Assembly: GCA_017482685.1 (NCBI GenBank)
Contig: JAFUMP010000025.1
Coordinates: forward strand, 1 to 48,380
DNA: 48,380 bases
Source of the DNA: a bacterium
Lineage (GTDB): Bacteria; Cyanobacteriota; Vampirovibrionia; Gastranaerophilales; Gastranaerophilaceae
Reading direction: 5' to 3'
Shown in pieces: positions 10,356 through 18,202 of this stretch. A program made the translations under genes and the position numbers. Under the pieces are notes generated by a model, which did no database searches, was not told the origin of the DNA, and saw only the letters and a program-made list of their open reading frames with translations. Numbering within the stretch: position 1 is the first letter of the stretch; each line of letters begins with the position of its first letter.

Positions 10356-10697
10356 ATGAAAAAAGTTTTATGTGTTTTGTCACTTTTTATGTTACCTTTG
10401 TGTGCTTTCGCTAAAGAGGTTACGCAAGTTTGTGCAAGTCATATTTTAGTGCCAACAGAAATGGATGCTATAAAAATAAAAAGTCAGATAAAAAACTATG
10501 ATGATTTTAAGTATTATGCAAGGATTTATTCAACATGCCCATCAGGTAGAAATGGTGGGTCTTTAGGTTGTTTTGGTAAAGGTCAAATGGTTAGACCTTT
10601 TGAAGAAGCAGCCTTTAATGGTGATATAGGTGAAGTTTCTGATCCAGTAAAAACTCAATTTGGATATCATTTATTATGGATAACAGAAAAGTTTTAG
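10356..10697 (+). CDS. Exported parvulin-type peptidyl-prolyl isomerase
   Basis: 113 aa. A signal peptide (MKKVLCVLSLFMLPLCAFA) is followed by a minimal rotamase domain: CASHILVPT, then SGRNGGSLGCFGKGQMVRPF, FEEAAFNGDIGEVSDPV and TQFGYHLLWI. All core parvulin elements are present. It would help fold exported proteins and has no chaperone arms such as those of SurA or PrsA. AAGGAG lies 7 nt before the ATG. TTGACA (10297-10302) with a looser TATGTA about 19 bp later is a possible promoter. The next gene follows in 23 bp, probably as one transcript. Confidence 0.9.
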   Translation: MKKVLCVLSLFMLPLCAFAKEVTQVCASHILVPTEMDAIKIKSQIKNYDDFKYYARIYSTCPSGRNGGSLGCFGKGQMVRPFEEAAFNGDIGEVSDPVKTQFGYHLLWITEKF

Positions 10698-10720
10698 AAT
10701 AGCAAAAAGGAGGAAGTTTT

Positions 10721-11002
10721 ATGAAAAAGATTTTATCAGCTGTGGTTTTATTTACAATTTTATCAATGGTAACTCCAGCATTCGCTACTGAAGGTAGAGC
10801 AGGAGAGATTTCTGGTCGTTCTGTTGGAGCTGCAGCTCTTTCATTGATAGTATGGCCTGGGCTTGGTCAATTAATAAATGAAAACCCTGTAGAAAAGAAT
10901 GTAACTCACGCAGTACTTGGCTTAACAGGTATTTTCAGATTTTGGTCTTGTTATGATGCATTAGTCGATAGAACAGGTGGAGTTTGGCATAATAGAATAT
11001 AA
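10721..11002 (+). CDS. Small exported/membrane protein of unknown function
   Basis: 93 aa. The N-terminal signal sequence MKKILSAVVLFTILSMVTPAFA is followed by a glycine-rich segment and a hydrophobic stretch with WPGLGQLINENP, then FRFWSCYDAL. The PGLGQ element recalls small TM2/DUF5683-like membrane proteins, but I cannot assign a family. A strong AAGGAGG lies 7 nt before the ATG. It follows the parvulin gene closely and ends at a strong terminator, so the two form a probable two-gene unit for envelope proteins. Confidence 0.7.
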   Translation: MKKILSAVVLFTILSMVTPAFATEGRAGEISGRSVGAAALSLIVWPGLGQLINENPVEKNVTHAVLGLTGIFRFWSCYDALVDRTGGVWHNRI

Positions 11003-11010
11003 TAAAAAAT

Positions 11011-11042
11011 AGAGGTTGTCTTTTTTAAGACAACCTCTTTAA
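11011..11042 (+). terminator. Terminator after the parvulin / small exported protein pair
   Basis: Perfect 12-bp stem AGAGGTTGTCTT (11011-11022) / AAGACAACCTCT (11027-11038) with a TTTT loop and a short T-run. Confidence 0.88.
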
Positions 11043-11138
11043 TATTTCTTAATAAATTCGTGTAAATATTTTATGTTTTTAATATCATGAAGAAAATTTG
11101 GTGTGTATTATTTAATTTGGTATTAAAAGGGGGTATAT

Positions 11139-12062
11139 ATGAAACTCTTGCCTGTTGCGAATCGTATAAATTTTAAAGGTTTATTTACGGATAAATCTCG
11201 TGAAAATCATGGTCAGTGGAAAATGGAATATCAACCTTATAGTTGGGAGATGAAAAATTCTAGAGAGTACGGAATGTCTAATCAAGTTGACTTTGATATT
11301 TTTGCAAAAGAATTACCTGATAATGAGAAGATATTTAGAAGACAAGTCTTTAAGAATATTTTTAATACTCAATCAATTTATATGGATTGTCATGATATTT
11401 TAGGTACAAAATTTTATTATACTAATGTAAATAGTGGTAGTGCAAGAGATAGAATTGATGAAATGAAAGCAATGAATCTAGAGGATTCTTTGCGTGTAAG
11501 AGATAAGAAGCTTGCTAAATTTATTGAGTTAAAAGAAGCTAAACAGCAAGAACTTAAAGCAATGGTAGAAAAAGAGTTTAAAAATTTTAAAGTTGAGGAA
11601 AAAAAGTTTGAAGAGGCAACTTCTGATTTTCATGAAGATTTATCATCAAGAATACGTAGTAAATCAAGTAATAAAGAAATAATGGATAGTTCATATAGAA
11701 ACATGTCAGGAAATGTTCTTTTTATAAAAGGAGGATTTGACGATTATTTAAGATTAGAGAATTCAAAAGAAGCTGTAAAAAAACTTAGAGAATCTGGTCA
11801 AGCTATGATAAGAGAACTTGAAACAGCTAGAGAAGAAGGAAAATTAATTGATATAAGCAGACGTGATATTTATGATCCAAATAAACTTTTGTGGCAAATT
11901 ATGCATGATGTTAAATTAGCTGCAGGCAAATTAGTAGCACTACCGCATAGAACAATATCTGTAAATGAATTACTTAAAATGATAGGTTCAAATGTTAAAG
12001 AAGCTGATATTCCAGCAAAATGTGTGAGGATTGTTGACGAGCTTATTCATACAAGGTTATAG
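11139..12062 (+). CDS. Unknown 307-aa protein with N-terminal F-x-G motif and central coiled coil
   Basis: The N-terminus reads MKLLPVANRINFKGLF, carrying the short INFKG motif seen in variant form in several other proteins of this window. No signal peptide or transmembrane segment. Residues about 115-170 are highly charged (DKKLAKFIELKEAKQQELK) and should form a coiled coil. The rest is mixed alpha with no enzyme motif that I recognise. AAGGGGG lies 5-6 nt before the ATG. Single gene with its own terminator-like hairpin. Probably lineage-specific, and I cannot name a function. Confidence 0.7.
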   Translation: MKLLPVANRINFKGLFTDKSRENHGQWKMEYQPYSWEMKNSREYGMSNQVDFDIFAKELPDNEKIFRRQVFKNIFNTQSIYMDCHDILGTKFYYTNVNSGSARDRIDEMKAMNLEDSLRVRDKKLAKFIELKEAKQQELKAMVEKEFKNFKVEEKKFEEATSDFHEDLSSRIRSKSSNKEIMDSSYRNMSGNVLFIKGGFDDYLRLENSKEAVKKLRESGQAMIRELETAREEGKLIDISRRDIYDPNKLLWQIMHDVKLAAGKLVALPHRTISVNELLKMIGSNVKEADIPAKCVRIVDELIHTRL

Positions 12063-12072
12063 ATTTAATTGG

Positions 12073-12101
12073 TGCGGGGGAATTTGAAAAAATCCCCCGC
12101 A
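12073..12101. terminator. Hairpin between converging 307-aa and 451-aa genes
   Basis: TGCGGGGGA (12073-12081) pairs with TCCCCCGCA (12093-12101) and is followed by TCATTTT. Strong stem, moderate T-run. Confidence 0.65.
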
Positions 12102-12115
12102 TCATTTTAAAATTT

Positions 12116-13471
12116 TTATATGTTTACGACTTTTCTTAACAAAATCATTTGTTCTTGTTTGGTTAGATTTAAGAAACTATTTAAAACAGAATGATAATTT
12201 TTACTAATGGCGCAATCACTTGTTCCTACTGTGGCTTCTATAACGAAAAATTTAAGTGCAAGCTCTTTTGTTTTAACTTTGAAATCTGCAAAATCTTCGT
12301 CAGACCAATCTTTTGGCACTCTTGATTTGTTTATAAAAGTTGCAATTCGGTTTATCCATAAATCTTCGTTAACATTAGTATCTATAACATTATTTAATAA
12401 AATTTTTAATTCGTTTTCTCCTATAAACTCTCTAATTGCTAAAAATCTTTCACATAGATTTTCTTTTGACGTTGATTTGAAAGAGTCAAAGATAAATTTT
12501 TTTAAATCTTTAATTAAACAATCTGTACAGTTTTTAAGTTCATTAAGTGAGAGTTTTAAATTGTTTAAAAACTCTCTGTCGCAATCATTCAGTGATTTGC
12601 CAGATAAAACTTTTGGAATATCACGTTCGAATAAACTAATAGGGTCTTTTGCATTTAAAATAACATTTCTAAAACGCAAAGTTTTATTACTCAAATTTTG
12701 TGTATTCATTGTAAATTTATCAAGTTTTTTAATGGTGCTATATAAACCTTTAGTTATTTCAAGAATGTTATCACTTTTTTTGTTTAAAATAATTTTAGAA
12801 ATATCTTTAAGAATATAGATATCTTTCATTTCTGTTAATTGGATTTCAAAATTTTGTGGGCAAGCCATTATCCTATCAAACATTAAACAATCAAATTTAA
12901 GCTGGAATTGAAATTTTTCGTAGATAGCAATTTTATCTATATTTTGTGATAATATTTGTAAAATTATTATTGAAATTAGTGATCTTGTTAATCCTTTTTC
13001 TAAATATTTTTTAAAAATATTTGCAAGACATATTCTTTTTCCGTTCAGAATTTCGGATTCAATTTTTGTAATTAGTTTTTCACAATTTTTTAAATCTATC
13101 TTTATTACATACTCTAAAGAACACTCTTTTAATGGTTGGTTTTCTAAAATATATTTAGCGTAATTTCTTATTGCTTTAGTTAGGATTGAAGGAGTTTTAT
13201 CTTCTTTTAGGTATTCAAGATTTAAATTTGGTCTAAGTTGAAATTCTTTGCAATTCCAGCTAGCGATAGGATTATTAACAATATATTCTTCACCTTTTTG
13301 GCTTATAAAATACTCTTGTTTGTTTTGTTTAATTAATTCATTATCAATTGCAAATTTTTTTAAATCTTTTATGTTTGTGGCACTAAGTCCAAGCTTGAGT
13401 ATGATATTAGAAGATTTAAGTAATTTGGCGTCTTTTTTTACTTCTAAGAGAAATTTGGTTAAATGTAGCAT
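12116..13471 (-). CDS. Unknown 451-aa protein with an N-terminal winged-helix-like segment
   Basis: Lysine/asparagine-rich, very AT-rich gene. Residues about 27-66 (LGLSATNIKDLKKFAIDNEL, then YFISQKGEEYIVNN) look like a winged helix-turn-helix. The C-terminal part has WINRIATFINKSRVPKDWSD and a following FADFKVKTKELALKFFVIEA helix. That pattern reminds me of the C-termini of large ATPases in phage-defence loci. No Walker motif is present, so this may be an orphan or truncated relative. Function not assigned. AAAGGA lies about 8 nt before the ATG. Its closest neighbours are the TRL-like genes, which have their own terminator. Confidence 0.65.
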   Translation of the reverse strand: MLHLTKFLLEVKKDAKLLKSSNIILKLGLSATNIKDLKKFAIDNELIKQNKQEYFISQKGEEYIVNNPIASWNCKEFQLRPNLNLEYLKEDKTPSILTKAIRNYAKYILENQPLKECSLEYVIKIDLKNCEKLITKIESEILNGKRICLANIFKKYLEKGLTRSLISIIILQILSQNIDKIAIYEKFQFQLKFDCLMFDRIMACPQNFEIQLTEMKDIYILKDISKIILNKKSDNILEITKGLYSTIKKLDKFTMNTQNLSNKTLRFRNVILNAKDPISLFERDIPKVLSGKSLNDCDREFLNNLKLSLNELKNCTDCLIKDLKKFIFDSFKSTSKENLCERFLAIREFIGENELKILLNNVIDTNVNEDLWINRIATFINKSRVPKDWSDEDFADFKVKTKELALKFFVIEATVGTSDCAISKNYHSVLNSFLNLTKQEQMILLRKVVNI

Positions 13472-13599
13472 AATAAATCCTTTCGTATTAATAATGAGCG
13501 GTATTATTTAATATGAAAGTAATTATAGTGTTTTATATTTATGATTGAATGAATATTAAGCTAAATTTACATCTTAACCAAGAATCTAGAGAATATATA

Positions 13600-13624
13600 A
13601 AGACCGATTTTCAAAATCGGTCTT
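13600..13624 (-). terminator. Terminator of the TRL-like gene pair
   Basis: AAGACCGATTTT (13600-13611) and AAAATCGGTCTT (13613-13624) form a near-perfect hairpin. In the leftward direction it runs into TTTATATATT. Confidence 0.85.
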
Positions 13625-13653
13625 ACAGCCTAACAATACCTATTAGTTCTCTC

Positions 13654-13974
13654 TTATTCACCATAGACAGTAACTGTTAATTTTCTAAAGAAAAATAATA
13701 CAGTCATTTCATTTACATCAATATGACTTATTTTTGTAATTCCACCATTTCTAGCAGCAGTATCAATCCCAGCATCACCGGTTTCTACCAAAAATAAAAC
13801 ACTGGTAGCAGAAGCTTGCCCTCTACGTAAATTTGATAAATCTTGTACTTTAGCACCAGTTGCTGTTATAGGATAAGTTGCATCAGTGTAGAAAATACCC
13901 ATAGCATTTGCTTTTGGTTGTACTGTAAAACAAATAATTAAACAAAATAATGCTGTTAATAAAATCTTTTTCAT
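13654..13974 (-). CDS. TRL-like exported protein (copy 1)
   Basis: 106 aa with a signal peptide (MKKILLTALFCLIICFTVQPKANA). The mature part has the TRL-like family pattern (tRNA-associated locus family): GIFYTDATYPIT, then RRGQASATSVLFLVETGDAG, AARNGGITKISHIDV and the terminal TVYGE. The role of this family is unknown. Members are small envelope or lipoprotein-like proteins, and this one has no lipobox cysteine. A close AAAGGAGGT precedes the ATG, and the gene lies 15 bp after copy 2. Both should be controlled from the shared promoter beside the XRE gene. Confidence 0.82.
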   Translation of the reverse strand: MKKILLTALFCLIICFTVQPKANAMGIFYTDATYPITATGAKVQDLSNLRRGQASATSVLFLVETGDAGIDTAARNGGITKISHIDVNEMTVLFFFRKLTVTVYGE

Positions 13975-13989
13975 ATTAAAACCTCCTTT

Positions 13990-14361
13990 TTATTCGCCAT
14001 AAACTACTGTCTTTGTTTCTTTTGCATAAATTGGTAAAAATAATAATGGTATATATACTTTGTTAATCTGCGTATCTACATAATGAATTTTTTTTATTCT
14101 TCCATTTCGTGCAGCTTCTGTAATACTTGAATCACCTATTTCAATAAGTTTTAAAATATTTCTAGATGCAGATTCGCCTTTTTTTAGTGTATGAATATCA
14201 ATAGGCTTAGTTGAACTATTAATATCTTTTTCTACGGATTGAGGAAATGTTGTTCCAGCGTATAGCCCCCCTGCATCATAGTATTTGTAGCCCCACGAAG
14301 CTTCTGCTTGAATTGTATTTAATAAAATACAAAGGCAAGCTCCTAAAATAATCTTTTTCAT
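13990..14361 (-). CDS. TRL-like exported protein (copy 2)
   Basis: 123 aa. The start is set at 14361, where AGGTG lies just upstream and a signal peptide begins (MKKIILGACLCILLNTIQAEA). Earlier in-frame codons would put untypical residues before it. The mature part matches copy 1: AGTTFPQSV, LKKGESASRNILKLIEIGDS, AARNGRIKKIHYVDT and the end VVYGE. It has an extra segment around residues 85-110. First gene of a two-gene operon, divergent from the XRE regulator. Function unknown, family call fairly sure. Confidence 0.82.
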   Translation of the reverse strand: MKKIILGACLCILLNTIQAEASWGYKYYDAGGLYAGTTFPQSVEKDINSSTKPIDIHTLKKGESASRNILKLIEIGDSSITEAARNGRIKKIHYVDTQINKVYIPLLFLPIYAKETKTVVYGE

Positions 14362-14385
14362 ACCCCACCTTTCTAATTTTATTTT

Positions 14386-14439
14386 TTGCACGCATGCAAA
14401 ATTATTTTTAATAATAGCATTAAAATTGCATGTATGCAA
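14386..14439. promoter_or_regulatory. Two matching palindromic operators and the TRL promoter
   Basis: TTGCACGCATGCAA (14386-14399) and TTGCATGTATGCAA (14426-14439) are 14-bp palindromes that differ at two positions and are centred 40 bp apart. On the minus strand, TTGCAT (14439-14434), a 17-bp spacer and TATTAT (14416-14411) form the likely TRL promoter. One operator covers its -35 and the other lies just after its start site. The same second palindrome covers the XRE start codon, which implies autoregulation. Confidence 0.75.
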
Positions 14440-14655
14440 CAAGAAGAATTAATAAAATTAGGTAATCGTATTAAACAGCTAAGAAAGAATAAAAAATTGA
14501 CTCTTAGTGCCTTGTGTTATCGAAATGGATTAGAACCATCGACCGTAAGTAGGATAGAGGCTGGGGTGGTTGAAGCTAAATATTTAACATTGATAAAATT
14601 AGCCAACGCTTTTGATTTAGAATTGTATGAATTATTAAATTTTAACTGTAAATAA
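14434..14655 (+). CDS. XRE-family transcriptional regulator, likely repressor of the TRL pair
   Basis: 73 aa, essentially one helix-turn-helix domain: LGNRIKQLRKNKKLTLSALC, then GLEPSTVSRIEAGVVEAKY (recognition helix) and LIKLANAFDLELYELL. The ATG at 14434 lies inside a palindromic operator. TAAAAT (14421-14426) is exactly 7 nt upstream and there is no Shine-Dalgarno, so the mRNA may be leaderless. An ATG at 14386 in the same frame falls inside the first operator and is unlikely. It converges with alaS at a shared terminator. It probably represses itself and the divergent TRL-like genes. Confidence 0.85.
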   Translation: MQQEELIKLGNRIKQLRKNKKLTLSALCYRNGLEPSTVSRIEAGVVEAKYLTLIKLANAFDLELYELLNFNCK

Positions 14656-14692
14656 ACCACAAAGCCCGATTTTAAAATCGGGCTTTGTGGTT
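14655..14692. terminator. Bidirectional terminator between the XRE gene and alaS
   Basis: A perfect 38-nt palindrome with 19-nt arms (AACCACAAAGCCCGATTTT and its complement). The last base of the XRE stop codon is part of it. Confidence 0.9.
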
Positions 14693-14712
14693 ACTATGTT
14701 ATATATTTACCC

Positions 14713-17367
14713 CTAGCCTTTAATATCAGCTTCTATTTTTGCTAGGATATCATCAAGCAAGCTAGCATCTTTGACACCGCCTTGTGCGAAGTTTGGACGA
14801 CCACCACCATTTGCACCTGTTGCACGAGCAATTTCGCCAACGATTTTACCAGCATTAATTCCTTTTTGAACAAAGTTATCAGATACTTTTGCTACAACCA
14901 TTCTTTCGCTAGCTAGAACGATTACGCTATTTCCAAGTTTGTTACCAAGAAGCTCAATACCTGCTTTTACAGCGTCAGAGTCAAAGTTTTCAATCTTAGA
15001 AATAAATAATTTACCGCCTTCAATATCTTGAGCACGAGAAATAAATGTTGCAAATTTACCCTTAGCTTGTTCTTCCTTAACTTTAGCAAGTTCCTTTTGT
15101 AATTCACGGTTCTCTTCTGCAAGTTTTTCTACACGTTCAAGAACCTCTTCAGTATGAACTTTGAATCTTGATTCAAGCTCATTTGTAACTTTAACTTTGT
15201 TATTCAAATATTCAATAGCAGCATTTGATACAACAAGTTCAATTCTTCTTGTACCAGCTGCAATTGCGCCTTCTGAAACTATTTTAACAAGTCTTAAATC
15301 GCCTGTTGATTTAGCGTGAGTACCTGCACAAAATTCTCTTGAAATAACTTCAGGAGCTTCGTCATGGTTATGCTTACATTTACCCCCTCCGCCACATTTA
15401 CATTTTTTAGCACCGCCAATTGATACAACACGAACAACGTCATCATATTTTTCGCCAAATAGTGCTGTTGCACCAGTAAGTTTAGCTTCTTCAATATTCA
15501 TAACATCAGTTTGAACAGGAAGTTTTTCGCCAATCCATTTATTCATAAGTGCTTCTGTTTTTTCAACTTCCGCTGGTGTCATAGCTCTTGAGAAAGTAAA
15601 GTCGAATCTCATTCTATTTTCTTCAACTTGCGAACCGGCTTGTTTTACTTCATCACCAACAACATTGATTAGCGCTGCTTGAAGCAAGTGAGCTGATGTA
15701 TGGTGAACTTTTATTTCGTTTCTTCTTGCAACATCAATGGTTGCAAAAACATATTCTCCAACAGTCAATTCACCAGTTAAGACTTGACATCTATGAACAA
15801 ATAATTGGTTTACTTTGAAAGTTGTAAGAACTTCTGCTTTCAAGTTTTCGTTAACAATAAATCCGCTATCTCCCACTTGTCCACCACATTCTGCGTAGAA
15901 TGGAGTTCTGTCTAATACAACGTCAACGTAGCCTTCGCATTCGATTAAAGCTAAAATTTTAGCTTCGCAAGCGACTTCTTCGTAGCCAATAAACTCAGTT
16001 GAGCCGACTTCTTCTTCAACTTTAGCGTATTTAATATCGCCAGTTACAGAAATCTTTGCAGTTGCAGCTTTTGCTCTTTCTTTTTGTTCTTGCATAGCTA
16101 CTTTATAGCCAGCTTCATCAACCGCTAAACCGTTTTCTTCTGCAATTTCGCGAGTTAATTCAAATGGGAACCCAAAAGTATCATAAAGCTTGAATGCGCT
16201 TTCGCCGTCAATATCTTTTTTTTCAGCTATGAACTCATCAAGCATTTTATAACCTCTATCAAGAGTTTTGTTGAATCTTTCTTCTTCTTTCTTGATTGTG
16301 TCAATAATTTTAGCTTGATTTTTTACTAAATCTGGATAAGCTTTTCCATAATGTTCAACAACAGTATCAACAAGTTTGTATAAGAATGGTAATTCCATGC
16401 CTAAGATTTTCCCATGTCTTAGCGCACGACGAAGAATCATTCTTAAAACATAGCTTCTGCCTTCATTACCAGGGATTACGCCGTCTGAGATTAAGAATGA
16501 AACACATCTTGCGTGGTCGGTAATGATTCTTAGTGAGATATCTGTTTTTTCAGATTTTTTATAAGGAACACCTGACATTTCTGATACTTTATCCAAAATC
16601 GGTTTTAAAAGGTCTGTTTCAAAAGTGGAAGCAACGCCTTGACATACCATTGTGATTCTTTCCAATCCCATGCCTGTATCAACATTTTTCTTTTCTAAAG
16701 GTGATTGATTTCCTTCTTCGTCTTGATAAAGTTCTGTGAATACCAAGTTCCAGATTTCAACCCATCTATCGCATTCGCAAGTATCGATACCACATTCTGG
16801 GTGATCACATTTGTATTGTTCACCTAAGTCGTAATGGATTTCAGAACAAGGTCCGCAAGAGCCAGATGCCCCTGGAGGGCCCCAGAAGTTATCTTTTTTG
16901 CCTTTTCTTTTAATTCTCTCTGCTGGAACACCAACTGATTTCCAGATTTCGCCAGCTTCGTCATCAGTTTCAAAAATTGTAATCCAAAGTCTATCTTTAT
17001 CAAGTTTAAGAACTTCTGTTACAAATTCCCAAGCCCAAGCGATGATTTCTTTTTTATAATAATCACCAAAAGAGAAGTTTCCTAACATTTCAAAAAAAGT
17101 ATGGTGGCGTGGAGTTCTTCCTACGTTTTCGATATCAGAATCTTTTCCGCCTGCACGAGCACATTTTTGACAAGATGCGGCACGAGCTGGCTCATAAGGT
17201 GATTTTTGGATACCTAAAAATATTGGTAAAAATTGCAACATGCCAGCAGTTGTTAATAAAACTGTAGGGTTATCAGGTACAAGACTTGATGATTCTACAA
17301 TGGTATGTTGGTATTTTTTTTCAAAAAAGTCTAAATATAATTGTCTAATTTCGTTTCCTTTAAGCAT
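14713..17367 (-). CDS. alaS: Alanyl-tRNA synthetase
   Basis: 884 aa class II synthetase that charges tRNA-Ala and edits mischarged Ser/Gly. Motif 2 region RTPRHHTFFEMLGNFSFGDY, editing-domain zinc ligands in HHTSAHLL and CAGTHAKSTGDL, and C-Ala domain NGGGRPNFAQGG are all present. The ATG at 17367 has AAGGA 7 nt upstream. A longer in-frame start at 17415 would overlap the TATAAT-like promoter box (minus strand 17409-17404). Odd points: a Cys/His-rich insertion (KKCKCGGGGKCKHNHDE, about residues 652-668) just before the editing-site CAGTH, and a second Cys cluster, CDHPECGIDTCECDRW, near residue 180. Confidence 0.97.
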   Translation of the reverse strand: MLKGNEIRQLYLDFFEKKYQHTIVESSSLVPDNPTVLLTTAGMLQFLPIFLGIQKSPYEPARAASCQKCARAGGKDSDIENVGRTPRHHTFFEMLGNFSFGDYYKKEIIAWAWEFVTEVLKLDKDRLWITIFETDDEAGEIWKSVGVPAERIKRKGKKDNFWGPPGASGSCGPCSEIHYDLGEQYKCDHPECGIDTCECDRWVEIWNLVFTELYQDEEGNQSPLEKKNVDTGMGLERITMVCQGVASTFETDLLKPILDKVSEMSGVPYKKSEKTDISLRIITDHARCVSFLISDGVIPGNEGRSYVLRMILRRALRHGKILGMELPFLYKLVDTVVEHYGKAYPDLVKNQAKIIDTIKKEEERFNKTLDRGYKMLDEFIAEKKDIDGESAFKLYDTFGFPFELTREIAEENGLAVDEAGYKVAMQEQKERAKAATAKISVTGDIKYAKVEEEVGSTEFIGYEEVACEAKILALIECEGYVDVVLDRTPFYAECGGQVGDSGFIVNENLKAEVLTTFKVNQLFVHRCQVLTGELTVGEYVFATIDVARRNEIKVHHTSAHLLQAALINVVGDEVKQAGSQVEENRMRFDFTFSRAMTPAEVEKTEALMNKWIGEKLPVQTDVMNIEEAKLTGATALFGEKYDDVVRVVSIGGAKKCKCGGGGKCKHNHDEAPEVISREFCAGTHAKSTGDLRLVKIVSEGAIAAGTRRIELVVSNAAIEYLNNKVKVTNELESRFKVHTEEVLERVEKLAEENRELQKELAKVKEEQAKGKFATFISRAQDIEGGKLFISKIENFDSDAVKAGIELLGNKLGNSVIVLASERMVVAKVSDNFVQKGINAGKIVGEIARATGANGGGRPNFAQGGVKDASLLDDILAKIEADIKG

Positions 17368-17437
17368 AATTATTCCTTTTGTAATGTGTAAACTATTAGA
17401 ATAATTATACATCAAACAAAGTTAGAAGTTTAGCTGA

Positions 17438-18202
17438 TTAGTCATCGTCGTCGTCATCATTTTCTTTTTTATTTAAATTTAGGTCGTCTTTAATTTCTTC
17501 TTTAAGCTCGTCTTTAATTTCGTCAACTAAATCTTCGACCTTATCATCTAAGTCTTTTTTGTTTTCATTAGAATGATTTATTTCTAGCTTATCTCCGTCT
17601 GCATTTTTATGTTCTTTGTCTTTTTTGAATAATTTACTTTCTACAATTCCTGCTAAAGGAGTAGCGATAAATGGTGTAATAATTCGTTTACCGATAATGG
17701 TTGCAATACCTACGTCGACAATGAATTTAAAAAGACTAAGTGCATTTGAACGAACTTCGCTATATGCTTTTTCTGCTTCAAGTTTTCTTGGCGGAATTTC
17801 TCCAGCTTTTTTTGACTCCATACGTAATCTTGTCAAAATATCTCTTTTAATTTTTGGGTTAAAAGATTTTTTGAAAAATTTATTAAACATTGGTTCACTA
17901 AATTTTCTCATAAGGAAGAACATTCCTATTTGAGTACCAATCATTAATAGTCCATTAGTTAAATCCATTGATGCAACAAAAGTACGTTTATCTTCAGGAA
18001 TATCTTTATTGTTAATTGACTGAGTTACGTATTTGTAACAACCTATACCGTCTTTAACAACAATTGAGCCAACTGTTGTAATAGCAAGAGCTCCTTCTGG
18101 ATTCTCTTGGAAAGCTTTTGTCATTTTTTTAACAGGTTTTGATTTAGAAATCGCACCTAATGTTTTAGAAAAGAAGTTAGAGATAGGATTAATTCCAGAC
18201 AT
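17438..18202 (-). CDS. Unknown membrane protein with acidic poly-Asp tail
   Basis: 254 aa. The N-terminal half has a soluble stretch (NPEGALAITTVGSIVVKDGI) and hydrophobic segments around residues 80-97 and 160-185. The last ~60 residues are extremely charged (DDKVEDLVDEIKDELKEEIK) and end in six aspartates. The ATG shares a base with the stop of the upstream gene (TAATG) and has its own AAGGAGGT, so the pair is translationally coupled. I recognise no enzyme domain. The style suggests a lineage-specific family, and the two products may form a complex. Confidence 0.75.
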   Translation of the reverse strand: MSGINPISNFFSKTLGAISKSKPVKKMTKAFQENPEGALAITTVGSIVVKDGIGCYKYVTQSINNKDIPEDKRTFVASMDLTNGLLMIGTQIGMFFLMRKFSEPMFNKFFKKSFNPKIKRDILTRLRMESKKAGEIPPRKLEAEKAYSEVRSNALSLFKFIVDVGIATIIGKRIITPFIATPLAGIVESKLFKKDKEHKNADGDKLEINHSNENKKDLDDKVEDLVDEIKDELKEEIKDDLNLNKKENDDDDDD

